64,000 nt of DNA from an archaeon (GCA_024276825.1 JAJRWI010000037.1:1-64000); one strand, 5' to 3'. Shown: positions 28,306 through 39,800, counted from the stretch's first letter. Translations and numbers: made by a program. The notes: generated by a model from the letters alone, not told the origin.

Positions 28306-29613
28306 TTGAACATTATTGGCTTGAGAAAGGAAGAGAAAGCTTTTGAGCGACGAGTGCCGGTTGTTCCTGATCATGTAAGGAAGCTTGTTCACGATAATGG
28401 TATTGAAATCATTGTTGAACCTAGTGATCAACGAGCCTTTGGAGCAAACGAATTTGAGTCAGCAGGAGCAAGAGTTGCACCTCTCTATGAGAGTGAGGCC
28501 AATGTCATTCTTGGAGTCAAGGAAATGCCTCTGGAATTCTTTGAAAAGGACAAGGTCTACGTCTTTTTCAGCCATACCATAAAGGGCCAAAAATACAACA
28601 TGCCCATGCTCAAGAAGATAATCGACAAGGGTGCCACTCTTATCGATTACGAGAGAGTGGTCGATGACAAGGGCCGCCGATTGATCTTCTTCGGTAACTG
28701 GGCCGGTCTTGCTGGGATGTCTGACACATTAAGACTCCTTGGCGAACGACTCCAAGTTGAAGGTATAACTCCTAATCCTTTCTTGGGTCTCAAGCCTACA
28801 ATCGAATGTGATGATCTGGATGAACTGGAATCAGAATTTCACGCATTAGGACAACGTATCCTAGAACAAGGATTACCTAATGAGCTCCAACCCTTTGTGA
28901 TTGGGTTTGCTGGGTACGGGAATGTATCAAAAGGAGCACAGTCACTATTCGACATCCTTCCTCATGAAACTATATCTGTAAATCAACTAGAAACCCTTGA
29001 GCCTAAGAGCAATATAATCTACAAATGCGTTTTCAAGGAGGAGGACATGGTTGAACCAATTGATCCCAATGATAGCTTTGAACTCCAAGATTACTATGAT
29101 AACGGGTCATTAAAATACCGTGGTATCTTTGAAAAGTACATCCCACATCTTATCGTCCTGATGAACTGTATCTTCTGGACAAGCAAATATCCTCGTTTGG
29201 TATCTTGTGACTTTATTCGTGAGCACTGGAGAAGCAGAAATCGGAAACTGCGGATTGTTGGGGATATATCTTGTGACGTTCGCGGAGCAATCGAATTCAC
29301 AATAAAGTGTACCACCCCTGGACACCCTGGTTTTACTTACATACCAACTGAGGATAAAGGACATCTTGGCGTAGAAGGTGATGGTCCAGTTGTAATGGCC
29401 GTTGATAATCTACCTACCGAACTACCTAAGGAGTCTTCGACATCCTTTAGTGAAACTCTCCTTCAATTCATTCCTTCTCTAGCCAAGACTGATTTCACTG
29501 TTGATTTTGACAAATTGGATCTTCCTAAAGAACTCAAGCGTGCAGTAATAGTGTATCGTGGATCACTGACCAAAAACTACTCTTATCTCGAACAACATCT
29601 ATCTAACCTATAG
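28306..29613 (+). CDS. lysine-ketoglutarate reductase / saccharopine dehydrogenase (AASS N-terminal half type)
   Basis: GLRKEEKAFERRVPVVPDHVRKL.., YVFFSHTIKGQKYNMPML, FFGNWAGLAGMSDTLRLLG; TTG start. Confidence 0.9.
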   Translation: MNIIGLRKEEKAFERRVPVVPDHVRKLVHDNGIEIIVEPSDQRAFGANEFESAGARVAPLYESEANVILGVKEMPLEFFEKDKVYVFFSHTIKGQKYNMPMLKKIIDKGATLIDYERVVDDKGRRLIFFGNWAGLAGMSDTLRLLGERLQVEGITPNPFLGLKPTIECDDLDELESEFHALGQRILEQGLPNELQPFVIGFAGYGNVSKGAQSLFDILPHETISVNQLETLEPKSNIIYKCVFKEEDMVEPIDPNDSFELQDYYDNGSLKYRGIFEKYIPHLIVLMNCIFWTSKYPRLVSCDFIREHWRSRNRKLRIVGDISCDVRGAIEFTIKCTTPGHPGFTYIPTEDKGHLGVEGDGPVVMAVDNLPTELPKESSTSFSETLLQFIPSLAKTDFTVDFDKLDLPKELKRAVIVYRGSLTKNYSYLEQHLSNL

Positions 29614-29625
29614 GGGATGTAAAAA

Positions 29626-30942
29626 ATGAAACGAGTACTTTGTTTAGGAGCAGGACTTGTGGCTCGTCCATATGTTCAATATTTATGTAAACATGGTTTT
29701 CACGTCACTGTGGCCAGCAGAACGAAGAGCAAGGCCAAGCGCCTTATTGAGGGCTGTGAGAATGCAGAAGCTGTGGTCTTTAACATCAAGGATGATGATG
29801 AACTCCTCGAGGAATTGACATCAAATGCCGATTTGATATGCTCACTACTTCCCTATACATACCATGTCAAGGCAGCAAAGATTGCAATTCGTCACGGCAA
29901 ACATTTCTGTACCACATCATACATCTCTGAAGAGATGCAGAACTTAGACAAGGAGTCCAAGGATGCGGGTGTTCTGCTCTTAAATGAGTGTGGCGTAGAT
30001 CCCGGTATTGATCACATGAGTGCAATGAAGATAATCGACCACATACACAAGAATAATGGGAAAGTCGTCAGTTTCACATCCTTTACTGGAGGTCTCCCAG
30101 CACCTGACTCAAACAATAATCCCTTCGGATACAAATTATCCTGGAGTCCACGTGGTGTACTTCTAGCTGGTAGAAATGACGCTCACTTTCTCCGTGATGG
30201 AAAAGAAGTGAAGATTCCTGGTTCTGAACTATTCAACAATTATGAGATATATGAGGTTCCAGGGATGGGCAAATTCGAAGGTTATCCAAATAGGGATAGC
30301 ATGTCATATATTGACATCTATGGAATCCCCGAAACAAAGACAATGCTACGTGGCACTTTTCGTAATTTGGGATGGTGCAGCACACTCAAGAAGATTGCTG
30401 ATCTCGGACTACTTGATATCACTGAGCGTGACCTCTCAGGCCTTACTTATGCTGGAATAATGAAACAACTGATATCATCTACTAATAATGATGTCAAGTC
30501 CGATGTTGCAAACTATCTCAATCTCTCTCCTAATGATTTGATAATTCAAAGACTTGACTGGTTGGGTCTGTTTACTGATGAGAGTATACCTTCTGGAATT
30601 ACCACCTATCTAGATGCCTTGTGCCATCTGTTTGAAGAGAAGATGCAATATGCTCCTGATGAACGTGATATGATTGTCATGCACCACGAGTTCATTGCAG
30701 AATACCCCGACCGTAAGGAGAAGATAACCTCCACCCTGATAGATTATGGGATTCCGAATGGTGATAGCTCAATGTCAAGAACCGTTGCGCTCCCAGTTGC
30801 AATCGCAAGCAGGATGATATTGGGGGGCAAGGTCAAGTTAACAGGAGTCCACCGACCGATAATGCCCGAGCTCTACGAACCAATCCTCAAAGAGCTCAAG
30901 GAATATGACATCACTTTTGATGAAAGAATCACTACACTATAA
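29626..30942 (+). CDS. saccharopine dehydrogenase (AASS C-terminal half type)
   Basis: VLCLGAGLVARPYVQYL, NECGVDPGIDHMSAM, SFTGGLPAPDSNNNPFGYKLSWSPRGVL. Confidence 0.94.
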   Translation: MKRVLCLGAGLVARPYVQYLCKHGFHVTVASRTKSKAKRLIEGCENAEAVVFNIKDDDELLEELTSNADLICSLLPYTYHVKAAKIAIRHGKHFCTTSYISEEMQNLDKESKDAGVLLLNECGVDPGIDHMSAMKIIDHIHKNNGKVVSFTSFTGGLPAPDSNNNPFGYKLSWSPRGVLLAGRNDAHFLRDGKEVKIPGSELFNNYEIYEVPGMGKFEGYPNRDSMSYIDIYGIPETKTMLRGTFRNLGWCSTLKKIADLGLLDITERDLSGLTYAGIMKQLISSTNNDVKSDVANYLNLSPNDLIIQRLDWLGLFTDESIPSGITTYLDALCHLFEEKMQYAPDERDMIVMHHEFIAEYPDRKEKITSTLIDYGIPNGDSSMSRTVALPVAIASRMILGGKVKLTGVHRPIMPELYEPILKELKEYDITFDERITTL

Positions 30943-30971
30943 TACCAAGGGCTCTCCTCTGAGAGCCTCCT

Positions 30972-31595
30972 TTATTTATCCATTTGAATCTGAGTTGTGG
31001 CCAAAATCTCCTCTGCTTTCTTGATCTCTTTTTGAACCTCGTCCAACTCTGTCTTTAGTCTGTAAGTATAACCAGTTCGGTTGCCATAACGCTCTAGATG
31101 ACCCTTTCCACTGTTCCACATTCTGGCCAAGTAAGTAGATGCTGTGCTTTTTGGAAGGGCCTCCCCAAATGTTGCCTCATAGATTTCAACAACATCCAAC
31201 GATGAAAACTTTCCATGTTTGAATGATGCATAGATCACAATCTGAAGCTTTTCAAAATTGCTCATTGAGTCAATATTCATTTTATCAATTACTTCTTCCG
31301 CTCTCTCTTCAAACTTAATCTCAAACTCAATTCCTGTGCTTGTTTCAAGAAACACCTTAAATTTCTCAAACATCTCTTCTATATTACCTTTGACTTGAAG
31401 GCTGGACTCCTCACCATTGGTTTCATCAATGATCTTAATTTTAAAGTCAAAAGGTGCATCCGTCAAGGAGAGAATTCTCTTAAATCTCCGTAAAGCCTCA
31501 TTTGGCATAACATACTTGCACTGAAACACCTCCCGCAATCCAGGACCTGAACTATAGGTGAATTCGTAAACATAATTTGTCCTGTTTCTAGTCAT
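30972..31595 (-). CDS. hypothetical protein, possible C-terminal winged helix
   Basis: 207 aa; KSTASTYLARMWNSGKGHLERYGNRTGYTYRL. Confidence 0.65.
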   Translation of the reverse strand: MTRNRTNYVYEFTYSSGPGLREVFQCKYVMPNEALRRFKRILSLTDAPFDFKIKIIDETNGEESSLQVKGNIEEMFEKFKVFLETSTGIEFEIKFEERAEEVIDKMNIDSMSNFEKLQIVIYASFKHGKFSSLDVVEIYEATFGEALPKSTASTYLARMWNSGKGHLERYGNRTGYTYRLKTELDEVQKEIKKAEEILATTQIQMDK

Positions 31596-31632
31596 AATTC
31601 TTTACCACCCAGGAGGTAATGCCATATCTATC

Positions 31633-32068
31633 CATTCACAATTAACATTGGCAATAATCAAATAAATGTGAGTATGTGAATTGAACATATTGACACAATA
31701 TACTCATACTATGTAAATAGCTATATCCGCTCCATCCAGCAGTTCTCTTAAATATTATTGACTGAGATTGCCGAATTATGATAAATAAAACATGTATAAG
31801 TCTGTTTCATTGCTTTTGAACGTTATCTCCACAGATTTCATCATTCACATATCTCATTATTTTGTGAATGAAAAAATACTCATGTCATATCTCTTATTGT
31901 CATATTCCAGTGGAAACAAAGGGGTGGCACCATTCACATGATATTTGTGTCATTATATCCCTCCATTTGTTGAAAAGAACTTTTTGAATTCCAATAATGA
32001 ATATTATATTCACAATAATGGCGCCATTCACAGGCATTCATAGTGAGCCAATGTGAAAGATGTGAAAC
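31633..32068. promoter_or_regulatory. ORB-like element (31903-31926) within a CATTCACA/TGTGAATG repeat cluster
   Basis: TATTCCAGTGGAAACAAAGGGGTGG; CATTCACA (either strand) at 31633, 31842, 31863, 31931, 32025 plus degenerate copies. Confidence 0.65.
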
Positions 32069-32125
32069 ATAAACTTTGAGCAAATTTTATTGAGTTCTAA
32101 TAAATCTCACAGCTCTTAACTTATC

Positions 32126-33130
32126 TCACTGAGGCATCATTAAATCACATGGATTAGATCCCAAAACTACTTGGCAGAACTTGTCCTCTGACCTATGATC
32201 ATGAACAATCTCAAGAGTTCCCTCGACTCTAACTATCATCCCACATTTTGCCTGTTCAGTAAATCTTCCCCTATAACTTACTATTTGCTTTATTCGTTTG
32301 TCATTTTCACAACTAACTCTGTATGTACAGGGCGTAAAAATTGAATCATTGTCATCAATAATCTTACAAAGAAAATGCCCTCTTCCCAACATTTTGTAGG
32401 TAATATCATAGTATTGCACTCCAACTTCATGAGGATATTTTACTAGTCTGATATAGAATGGATATGACTGAAAAATCCCCTGCAGCACTTTTCTCTTCTC
32501 TATCTCTCTCAATCTGGTCCAATTATGACAATCTCCCCACCTGAACCTTGTGATTTCATCGAGGGCCAGACCCTCATAACGCTTGATTTGTGATTGAAGT
32601 TCAATATCATTCTGCAATACTTCGAATACTTTTCTTGCGTTTACTTCACCATATACTACCAAATCAATATCAGATTCTGGGGTAGCGAGACCTGCTAATA
32701 TGGAACCTGTTATTCCAAATGCCCTTGGCGATGCGCCTGATTTTGATACTAACAAATTAACCAATTTTTTCGCAGCATTAGCAACTGGGCATACTTGATA
32801 GTCATCATCATTCATCAAGCATACTGCTTTGACTGGATTAAGAACCTCTTTAAAATCTTCAAATTTTACAGACTGCAACACTCTATCATTTCTAGAATCA
32901 TACCAGAAATATTTTGGATAATTCTCCCGAAGAAACTTCTCTCTCTCTAGCAGGTTATAGATCTTCATATAATGTATATTCTCTCTAATTCTTGGTGAGT
33001 CCTTACAAATTGGGACATATCGCACATAAGCAATTTTTCTATCATCTGGATGAATTACTCCCTTTACTTCAAATATTAAATTATCAGAGGTGACTATAAA
33101 ATAGCCCTCTATTGGATCCGGATTGTTCAT
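32126..33130 (-). CDS. nucleotidyltransferase-domain protein
   Basis: FGITGSILAGLATPESDIDLVVYG (GS..D.D motif). Confidence 0.7.
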   Translation of the reverse strand: MNNPDPIEGYFIVTSDNLIFEVKGVIHPDDRKIAYVRYVPICKDSPRIRENIHYMKIYNLLEREKFLRENYPKYFWYDSRNDRVLQSVKFEDFKEVLNPVKAVCLMNDDDYQVCPVANAAKKLVNLLVSKSGASPRAFGITGSILAGLATPESDIDLVVYGEVNARKVFEVLQNDIELQSQIKRYEGLALDEITRFRWGDCHNWTRLREIEKRKVLQGIFQSYPFYIRLVKYPHEVGVQYYDITYKMLGRGHFLCKIIDDNDSIFTPCTYRVSCENDKRIKQIVSYRGRFTEQAKCGMIVRVEGTLEIVHDHRSEDKFCQVVLGSNPCDLMMPQ

Positions 33131-33190
33131 TTGAATACGACCTTTACGTGGTGAGTTAAAATAAAAAGACTGACTGTTAGCTACTAAATC

Positions 33191-34411
33191 ATGACTTCTG
33201 CTATAAATATACGAACCGATTTTCCAATTTTGAAAAACAATCCTGAGCTTGTTTATTTGGACTCAGCCAGTACAACTCTGGTACCAGAGAAAGTAATCTC
33301 CGCATCTGCCAAATTTCTGTCTGAAATTGCTGTTGTATCTAGAAGAGGAGCTCATCACCTAGCTGTGGAAGGGGGACAAATAGTTGAAAGAGCGCGTGAG
33401 AAACTGGCTTCTTTTCTCAATACAGAACCCGCGCTATTATCATTCCAGAAGTCAATCTCCTCAGCAATTGCATCATTAGCCCTTGGTTATGATTGGAATG
33501 GTAAGAAAAGGGAGAGAATCGCCGTCCTGATGAGTGAGGAGAACTCTATACTTGTGACTCTAATGAGAATATCTGAAATAATGGGACTCGCTATCGATTT
33601 AATTGAAGTTGATGGTTCTGGGTCTGCATCAATTGAAAGTGCAAAAGATATTATTTCTCAGAAAACTGGTCTAGTTGCTGCAAGTGCCGTTGTTGTAGGT
33701 ACTGGTGCCCATAACCCCCTTTTTGACTTGGCAGCGATCACACATGAAGCAGGCGCTCTTTTGGTATGCGATGCGTCCAGAATGATTGGATTCCAGCCAG
33801 TGAGTATTTCCGATCTTAGTTGTGATATTGCATTATTCTCAGGAAATCTTGGTCTGATGTCCCCCCCGGGACTTACAATCCAATGGACCAATGAAGAGGC
33901 ATCACAATCCTTGCTGCCTGGCATAGTCGGTAGCTCTAGTGTTTCCGATGTTACTGCAACCTCTTTTCAAATTGCATTATATCCCGACAAATTTGAATCT
34001 GGAACCCTTAATATCCCTGCCATAGCTGGATTAATAGAATCAATAGATTATCTCAGCAAAATGCAAAACTCTGGCGCCTACGAACACCTCTCCTCAATAT
34101 CGAAATATCTCTATGAACGACTAAGAGGACTTGATAATATTAAACTTTATAGTCCAGAAAATGGCAAAAACTTGACTATTTTTGGCCTAAACATTCAAAC
34201 AACAGATGATACAATCAACTGTCATGACGTTGCATTGTTCTTAGATGACCTAGAGATAGCCACTCGAAGCGGGCTTTTGTGTGCACATCCATTTGTTCGA
34301 ACATTATCCCAAGATGGAATAATACAACTCTCTCTTCATATATATAATACAAGGGATGATATTGACCACTTCATTGAAGCTATAGAAACAATTGCCAATG
34401 AATTGACGTAG
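33191..34411 (+). CDS. aminotransferase class V (cysteine desulfurase-like), PLP lysine apparently absent
   Basis: VYLDSASTTLVPEKV; ALFSGNLGLMSPPG where SGHKMLGPTG is expected; RSGLLCAHPF cysteine kept. Confidence 0.85.
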   Translation: MTSAINIRTDFPILKNNPELVYLDSASTTLVPEKVISASAKFLSEIAVVSRRGAHHLAVEGGQIVERAREKLASFLNTEPALLSFQKSISSAIASLALGYDWNGKKRERIAVLMSEENSILVTLMRISEIMGLAIDLIEVDGSGSASIESAKDIISQKTGLVAASAVVVGTGAHNPLFDLAAITHEAGALLVCDASRMIGFQPVSISDLSCDIALFSGNLGLMSPPGLTIQWTNEEASQSLLPGIVGSSSVSDVTATSFQIALYPDKFESGTLNIPAIAGLIESIDYLSKMQNSGAYEHLSSISKYLYERLRGLDNIKLYSPENGKNLTIFGLNIQTTDDTINCHDVALFLDDLEIATRSGLLCAHPFVRTLSQDGIIQLSLHIYNTRDDIDHFIEAIETIANELT

Positions 34412-34434
34412 CAAACATAGGAAAGAGCTGATGA

Positions 34435-34600
34435 ACTGTAAATCTCAGAAGCGGAAAGATCGTGCAAAGTTATCATGTCAATCAGAATTGGGGCCATGAC
34501 AAAAACTTGATGTTTCCACTTCTACTATCAGAAGATGGGAATGCATGGTCCTTGCTCGGACGGTTCATCTTTCGATGATAAGTTTAGAACATCCATAGAT
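34435..34600 (+). repeat. dispersed relic repeat family 1, copy C
   Basis: cagaagcggaaagatcgtgcaaagttatcatgtcaatcagaattggggcc...tcagaagatgggaatgcatggtccttgctcgga. Confidence 0.72.
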
Positions 34601-34689
34601 CTCAGTAAAGAGATTTATTGAAGTTTTTTCTCACCAGTGAGAAAGGCTTATTTATACTCGGCCATCACTCCAATCAAATTCCAGCAACG

Positions 34690-34767
34690 GCCCCGGTAGT
34701 GTAGTCCGGTCCAGCATGAGGGACTCTCGATCCCTCGACCCGGGTTCAAATCCCGGCCGGGGCACCA
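34690..34767 (+). tRNA. tRNA-Glu(CTC), CCA encoded
   Basis: GCCCCGGTAGTGTAGTCCGGTCCAGCATGAGGGACTCTCGATCCCTCGACCCGGGTTCAAATCCCGGCCGGGGCACCA. Confidence 0.96.
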
Positions 34768-34778
34768 CTACTTCCATA

Positions 34779-36758
34779 TCAAGAACCGATAAGATATCTC
34801 TGTCTTAGAAAAGGGGCAATTGCTGAAAAAACAATCGTCATACAACTTGCTAGCAATCCATTAATCCCAATACCTTGGGCTGCATGAGCTTGAGCTTGAT
34901 TAATAATAATGAAAAAGGTTCCACTGGACTGAGCTAGCCCATTTATATGCCGCGTTTCATAATACAATAAGAATGTGCCATTCGAATTGGGCATTGGAAT
35001 GCTTAAGTAAATCACTCCAGATTCATCACTTTTTGTATAACCCTCCTGCTCAAGCCAATAGTAATCAAAGTCCAATCCATGAATTTGTGTTCCATTTCGA
35101 GCTATTGTTAGTAAATACATTGAAATTTGCCTTAATGGAACTACAAGACTATATGAAATCATAATAACATCGACAGGAATCTGGTGGGAAACGTGATATT
35201 CGTATCTGAACTCGCTTGAAAGATAATATGACGTATTATCTCCTTGAAAAATTAAACTCACATAATCAGGTCCATTTTCAGACTGTGCTCTACACTCGAT
35301 AGATGCATATCCGCTCTCATTAGTAAGGATAAATTGGTGAAAAGATCCATTTTCCTTTGAAACTAGGAATCCCACTTCTGAAAGCGCCCCCACACTGTCC
35401 TCTAATCTACATGTCAGAGTAATTCTTTGCATGGGCATTGCATAGCCGCAAATGCTCTCGGCAATTATATTGAACCTTGGCTTTGACCAAACATTAATGG
35501 TAATGTTCAATGTCTTATTACTGATAAATGGTTGATCAATTATAACAACGGTTAACGTTCTTGGTCCGTTTGGTCCAATCGGAATGTATGGAATTTGGAC
35601 CCTTTCAGTATTTTTTGTCTTAGTCCAATATGTATAGTTAGAAATTTGATCTGATACCCCAATAGTCATATTTTCATAGGGCCTGCCAAGAGCATCATTT
35701 ATTGACAAAATTAAACTTGAATAAGAATAGGCAACAACCCTTTCGGGCAATATTGTCTTTAATATTGCCATACTATATACATTAATTTCCATCTTTAAAC
35801 TAGCTTTTTCATATCTGTAATTTCCTGAAAACTGCACTCCAATTATATGTTTACCAATGTCAACTGTGTTATTAATTATTATGGAGATGTTGGCAATACC
35901 TTCGCTATTTGTTATCCAAGTTCCCAAATATGTGTTATCAATAATAACATCAAGTTCTATCCCACTTAGTGGAATATCATTCGAATGAACATAGAAAACT
36001 AAATTCATTGAATCATTAAGATTTGCATCCTTATTAACAAATCCAAACTCACTAATTGCAACTTGCAGTTGACGATATTCAATAATGACGGTTTTAACAG
36101 CACCAAGACAAAACAATTGATCACTGTTAACGCTGACTAATTTCACAGCATTTGTTCCCAAATTAAATAAGGATGAATTATATTCAATCTTAAATTTAAA
36201 ATAACCAGATGAATTTGTGAATGTTGAAAAAATATACTGATCATTAACAAAGGCTGATACACAGATGTTTGAAACACCATTGCCCACATCATCGACTATT
36301 CGTGCGCTGATTGAATAATTATCTCCAGGGGCAAGAAGAGTATCATCTGACAATATGAGAATCTCTGTTCGTGAAAAAATTGTAATCACAGTCCATTGAG
36401 CTGAGGGATCTAAAAACAAACTGTCATTCCCTCTGAATGTTGAATTAATTAATGTTTCACCAAGTGGCTGCGTCAATGGAATGTCCCATTGAATTGATGC
36501 AACTCCATTCTCATCTGTCAATGCCATTCCAAGAAAAATGTCATTTGTTTCATCATAAAACTCTATTCTCTGATTCGATATTGGATCACCATATGTGATA
36601 TTTTGTAGAAGAACTGCTGTAATAGTGATAGTATCCCCCCTACAAATTGGGGTTTCCTCCGCATTTACAAATACTGCTCCATTATCCAGTATCATAATGA
36701 CTGAAATTGCTATTGTTAATATTGCTAGTAATCGAGGAGCATTCATCATTATCACCAA
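34779..36758 (-). CDS. secreted/membrane-anchored protein with tandem Ig-like domains
   Basis: Signal peptide, repeated beta-rich segments, C-terminal TM LASCMTIVFSAIAPFLRQRY. Confidence 0.75.
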   Translation of the reverse strand: MVIMMNAPRLLAILTIAISVIMILDNGAVFVNAEETPICRGDTITITAVLLQNITYGDPISNQRIEFYDETNDIFLGMALTDENGVASIQWDIPLTQPLGETLINSTFRGNDSLFLDPSAQWTVITIFSRTEILILSDDTLLAPGDNYSISARIVDDVGNGVSNICVSAFVNDQYIFSTFTNSSGYFKFKIEYNSSLFNLGTNAVKLVSVNSDQLFCLGAVKTVIIEYRQLQVAISEFGFVNKDANLNDSMNLVFYVHSNDIPLSGIELDVIIDNTYLGTWITNSEGIANISIIINNTVDIGKHIIGVQFSGNYRYEKASLKMEINVYSMAILKTILPERVVAYSYSSLILSINDALGRPYENMTIGVSDQISNYTYWTKTKNTERVQIPYIPIGPNGPRTLTVVIIDQPFISNKTLNITINVWSKPRFNIIAESICGYAMPMQRITLTCRLEDSVGALSEVGFLVSKENGSFHQFILTNESGYASIECRAQSENGPDYVSLIFQGDNTSYYLSSEFRYEYHVSHQIPVDVIMISYSLVVPLRQISMYLLTIARNGTQIHGLDFDYYWLEQEGYTKSDESGVIYLSIPMPNSNGTFLLYYETRHINGLAQSSGTFFIIINQAQAHAAQGIGINGLLASCMTIVFSAIAPFLRQRYLIGS

Positions 36759-36878
36759 TGATTGTAAATTCTCACAAATTCTAACTCTCCGATAACTAAT
36801 AATCTCCTACAGGAAAATCTGTGGAGTTCTTATGTCGCGCAGAATACTATTATGTGATCAGAGGTTGAGGTCTTCGCA

Positions 36879-39800
36879 TTGCTATCTTTCAAACATCCTC
36901 GGAAAAACCATTTAAAAACAAATGGAGCCCCCCCTTCATACATCCAAAAAATGCATAGATTTGTTGATAAATTTTGGATTTTTGTAACTCTAACAAATAT
37001 ATCATATTTTCTTATTGTGTACATCCTTCCCCTTTATACGACTTTACCCGTTCCCTATATTCCCACAAAATCATTTGTTGAGATTAGCCTATTTTTATGC
37101 ACATTAATAATAAGCGGGCTTTTGCTATGGCATCGACTAGCACTTGATAAACTCAAATTAGAAACCGAAGACTTTCTATTAATACTGAGCTATGGAAAAA
37201 TGAGAATTGCCACATGTTGTCTAGAGATTGCATCAGTACCTGGATCAGTCACCCTTGATTCCGACTCAACCCCAAAATACAACACTGCCATGTTGCTTGC
37301 AATCAGAGAGGGAATGTGTAAGAAATGCAACATTACTTACGAAGTTGGTATAGTCGATATGAAACCCTATCTTCGTATCTTCATTAGTTCTGTCCACCAG
37401 AATATCTCGGTCTTACGCGATATATTGCATAGAGAAGCTACCAGAATTGAAGCAATTCTTCTTGCGTCTTTAGGAAATGTTGAACTAGAACTAATAAGAG
37501 GTAGATCTTTGGCGGATGCCGTGGTTTCATTACCTTCTAACATTAGCTTAGAAGATATAGACGGCCTTGTAAGAAGCACCCTTGAGCACCAAGCACTTTT
37601 GATAATTAGTGGTACTCCCTCAATTTCGCCCACTCAATCTTCATCTCAGATTGGGTCTCTAATATCAGCTGCTTTGCGTCAAGGCGACTCAATACGTTTT
37701 GTATGTACTTTCTCAAAAGCATCAATCGGAAAGAATCGCAAGAGTATGGAGAGTGAGTGGAAACATATTCGAGAACGAGAAAAAAGAAAGGAGGATACAT
37801 TGGCTGATCAGATTGCAAAACGAAAACTAATCAAAGATTTTGATGAAACTTATGACAATGTTGGTTGGTTCAACACTTCTACATATGTAATTTGCACAAT
37901 TCATGATGATAAAGAAAGGCGAATGATAACCAATAGGATCTCTGGTCTGATACTTTCAATATGGGGTGGAAGGGGACTTTTGACAATTAGGGAAATACCC
38001 ATCAATACTCGCCGCCTAGTTAGAATAATAACTCGTCGTCATTTGCATGCAACTTCTATGCATGTTTCACGACTTGCAGCTTTTGTCAACACTCCCGTTC
38101 AGTATACTCCAGCTATTAGTCCTGTTGAAACGCCAGCCTTCAGTACTCCCCTGCCCTCCTTTGTTGAGAATGAAATTAATATTGGACATGTGATATATGG
38201 TGGCCGAAAGATAAGCAAGGCAGGTCTAAAAATTGAATGGCTTAGAGAGCATATTGCCATACTTGGTGCCACTGGAACTGGGAAGACCACTTTGGTAAAA
38301 AGAATAATGGCACAGTTATGTATAACAACTAAAATCCCGTGGTGGATTTTTGATATCAAGGGATCCGAATATGTTGAACTTGTTCAGAAGGCTGACCCGA
38401 GCATTTTAGTAATAAAGCCAGGTTTTGACTCTGGCTTCTCAATTGGCATATTAGAAACAGAAAGTGACGATGTGCAATATATGGTGGAGTCCACATTTCA
38501 ACTATTGCGTGAACTATTGAAGGAACATAACACATCCTCGGAATTGACACCTGCAATGGAACGGCTCTTATATGAATCATTGATTAAACTTGCATCATCA
38601 TAAAATCAGTCAATCACTGGTTTGATAAGCATTATTCAATCATTGTCTAAGAATCAAGAGTTCGGTGACTTGACCCGTGATGCACTTATTAATCGCTTGC
38701 AGATTATCACGAGAAAACCTCTCAAAACTATATTCAGCACTAAAAGGCCTACGAAACTAGCCGATTTACTCAATAGGAGAGTAATATTTGATCTCAGTTA
38801 TGTGGCCAGAAAGGGTGGACTTGATACAGCACGGTTTCTTTATAATCTGGTGGCCAAAAGAATTTTTGATAATGCAATGCGTAGAGGCATCAAGCAAGGC
38901 CTTCATCATGTAATAGTACTGGAAGAAGCAAACAATCTTGTACCCGAAAGCTATATTCGCTCATCATCTGCAGATGTGACAACTGGCGAATCCATGGTAA
39001 TGCTGCAGAGGGCCACTGGTCAAGGTGTTATTGTAGTATCAACAAGACCAAACATATCCTCTAATATACTTGCAAATACAGCGACCAAGATAATGTTTAG
39101 ACTACCATATGATAGTGCAATTGGCGCTAGATTCCTGTCTCTAGATGAATCCCAAGAACGCTATTTGCGAATGTTGAAATGCGGTAAAGCTATTGTTGTA
39201 ATGCCACACACAGAAGCCTTTGAAATTATTACCGAACCCTTCATCATGTCTGATTTCAAATCCGACGAAACTCATACTGGTTCTGAAGCGATCGAATATG
39301 GCCAAGAATCATTTGAACCAATGGAGTCAACAAGAAAGTCTGTAAAAGTGTTTGATAGAAACCCCGAGATATCTACTCATGTTGTTGCTTGGCTCGCATC
39401 ACAAAAGATGGCAACCGAAGATCAATTGGTAAAGTTGTTACGATCAATCAACAATAGCATTGACAAATCTGATGCACAGGAGATAATCAGTGACCTCGTA
39501 TCAATCGGATCAATCGAACGTGAAGCCATCCCATTAGTGGATGGGGGTGCAATCTTTGCATTGCCTGGTCATGGACTAGAATCAGTCAGAAATGTAATAT
39601 TAGAATTCATTAAAGAACGTCTTTACAAAACTAACATATCTGATACCGAAACGGACCCAATTGACCTGATAATTGATGATACTGCTATTATGATTATCAC
39701 TGAACACATTACATCCTCACTTATTCATTTGGTCATCGAGAGAATAAAGTCAGTAATGATTGAACTGGGTCATGAAGTATCTCGATTAATAGTCATAGTT

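Noticed and set aside
36642-36660. ggggtttcctcc as another ORB
   Set aside because: Lies inside a CDS and lacks the full dyad plus G-string spacing.
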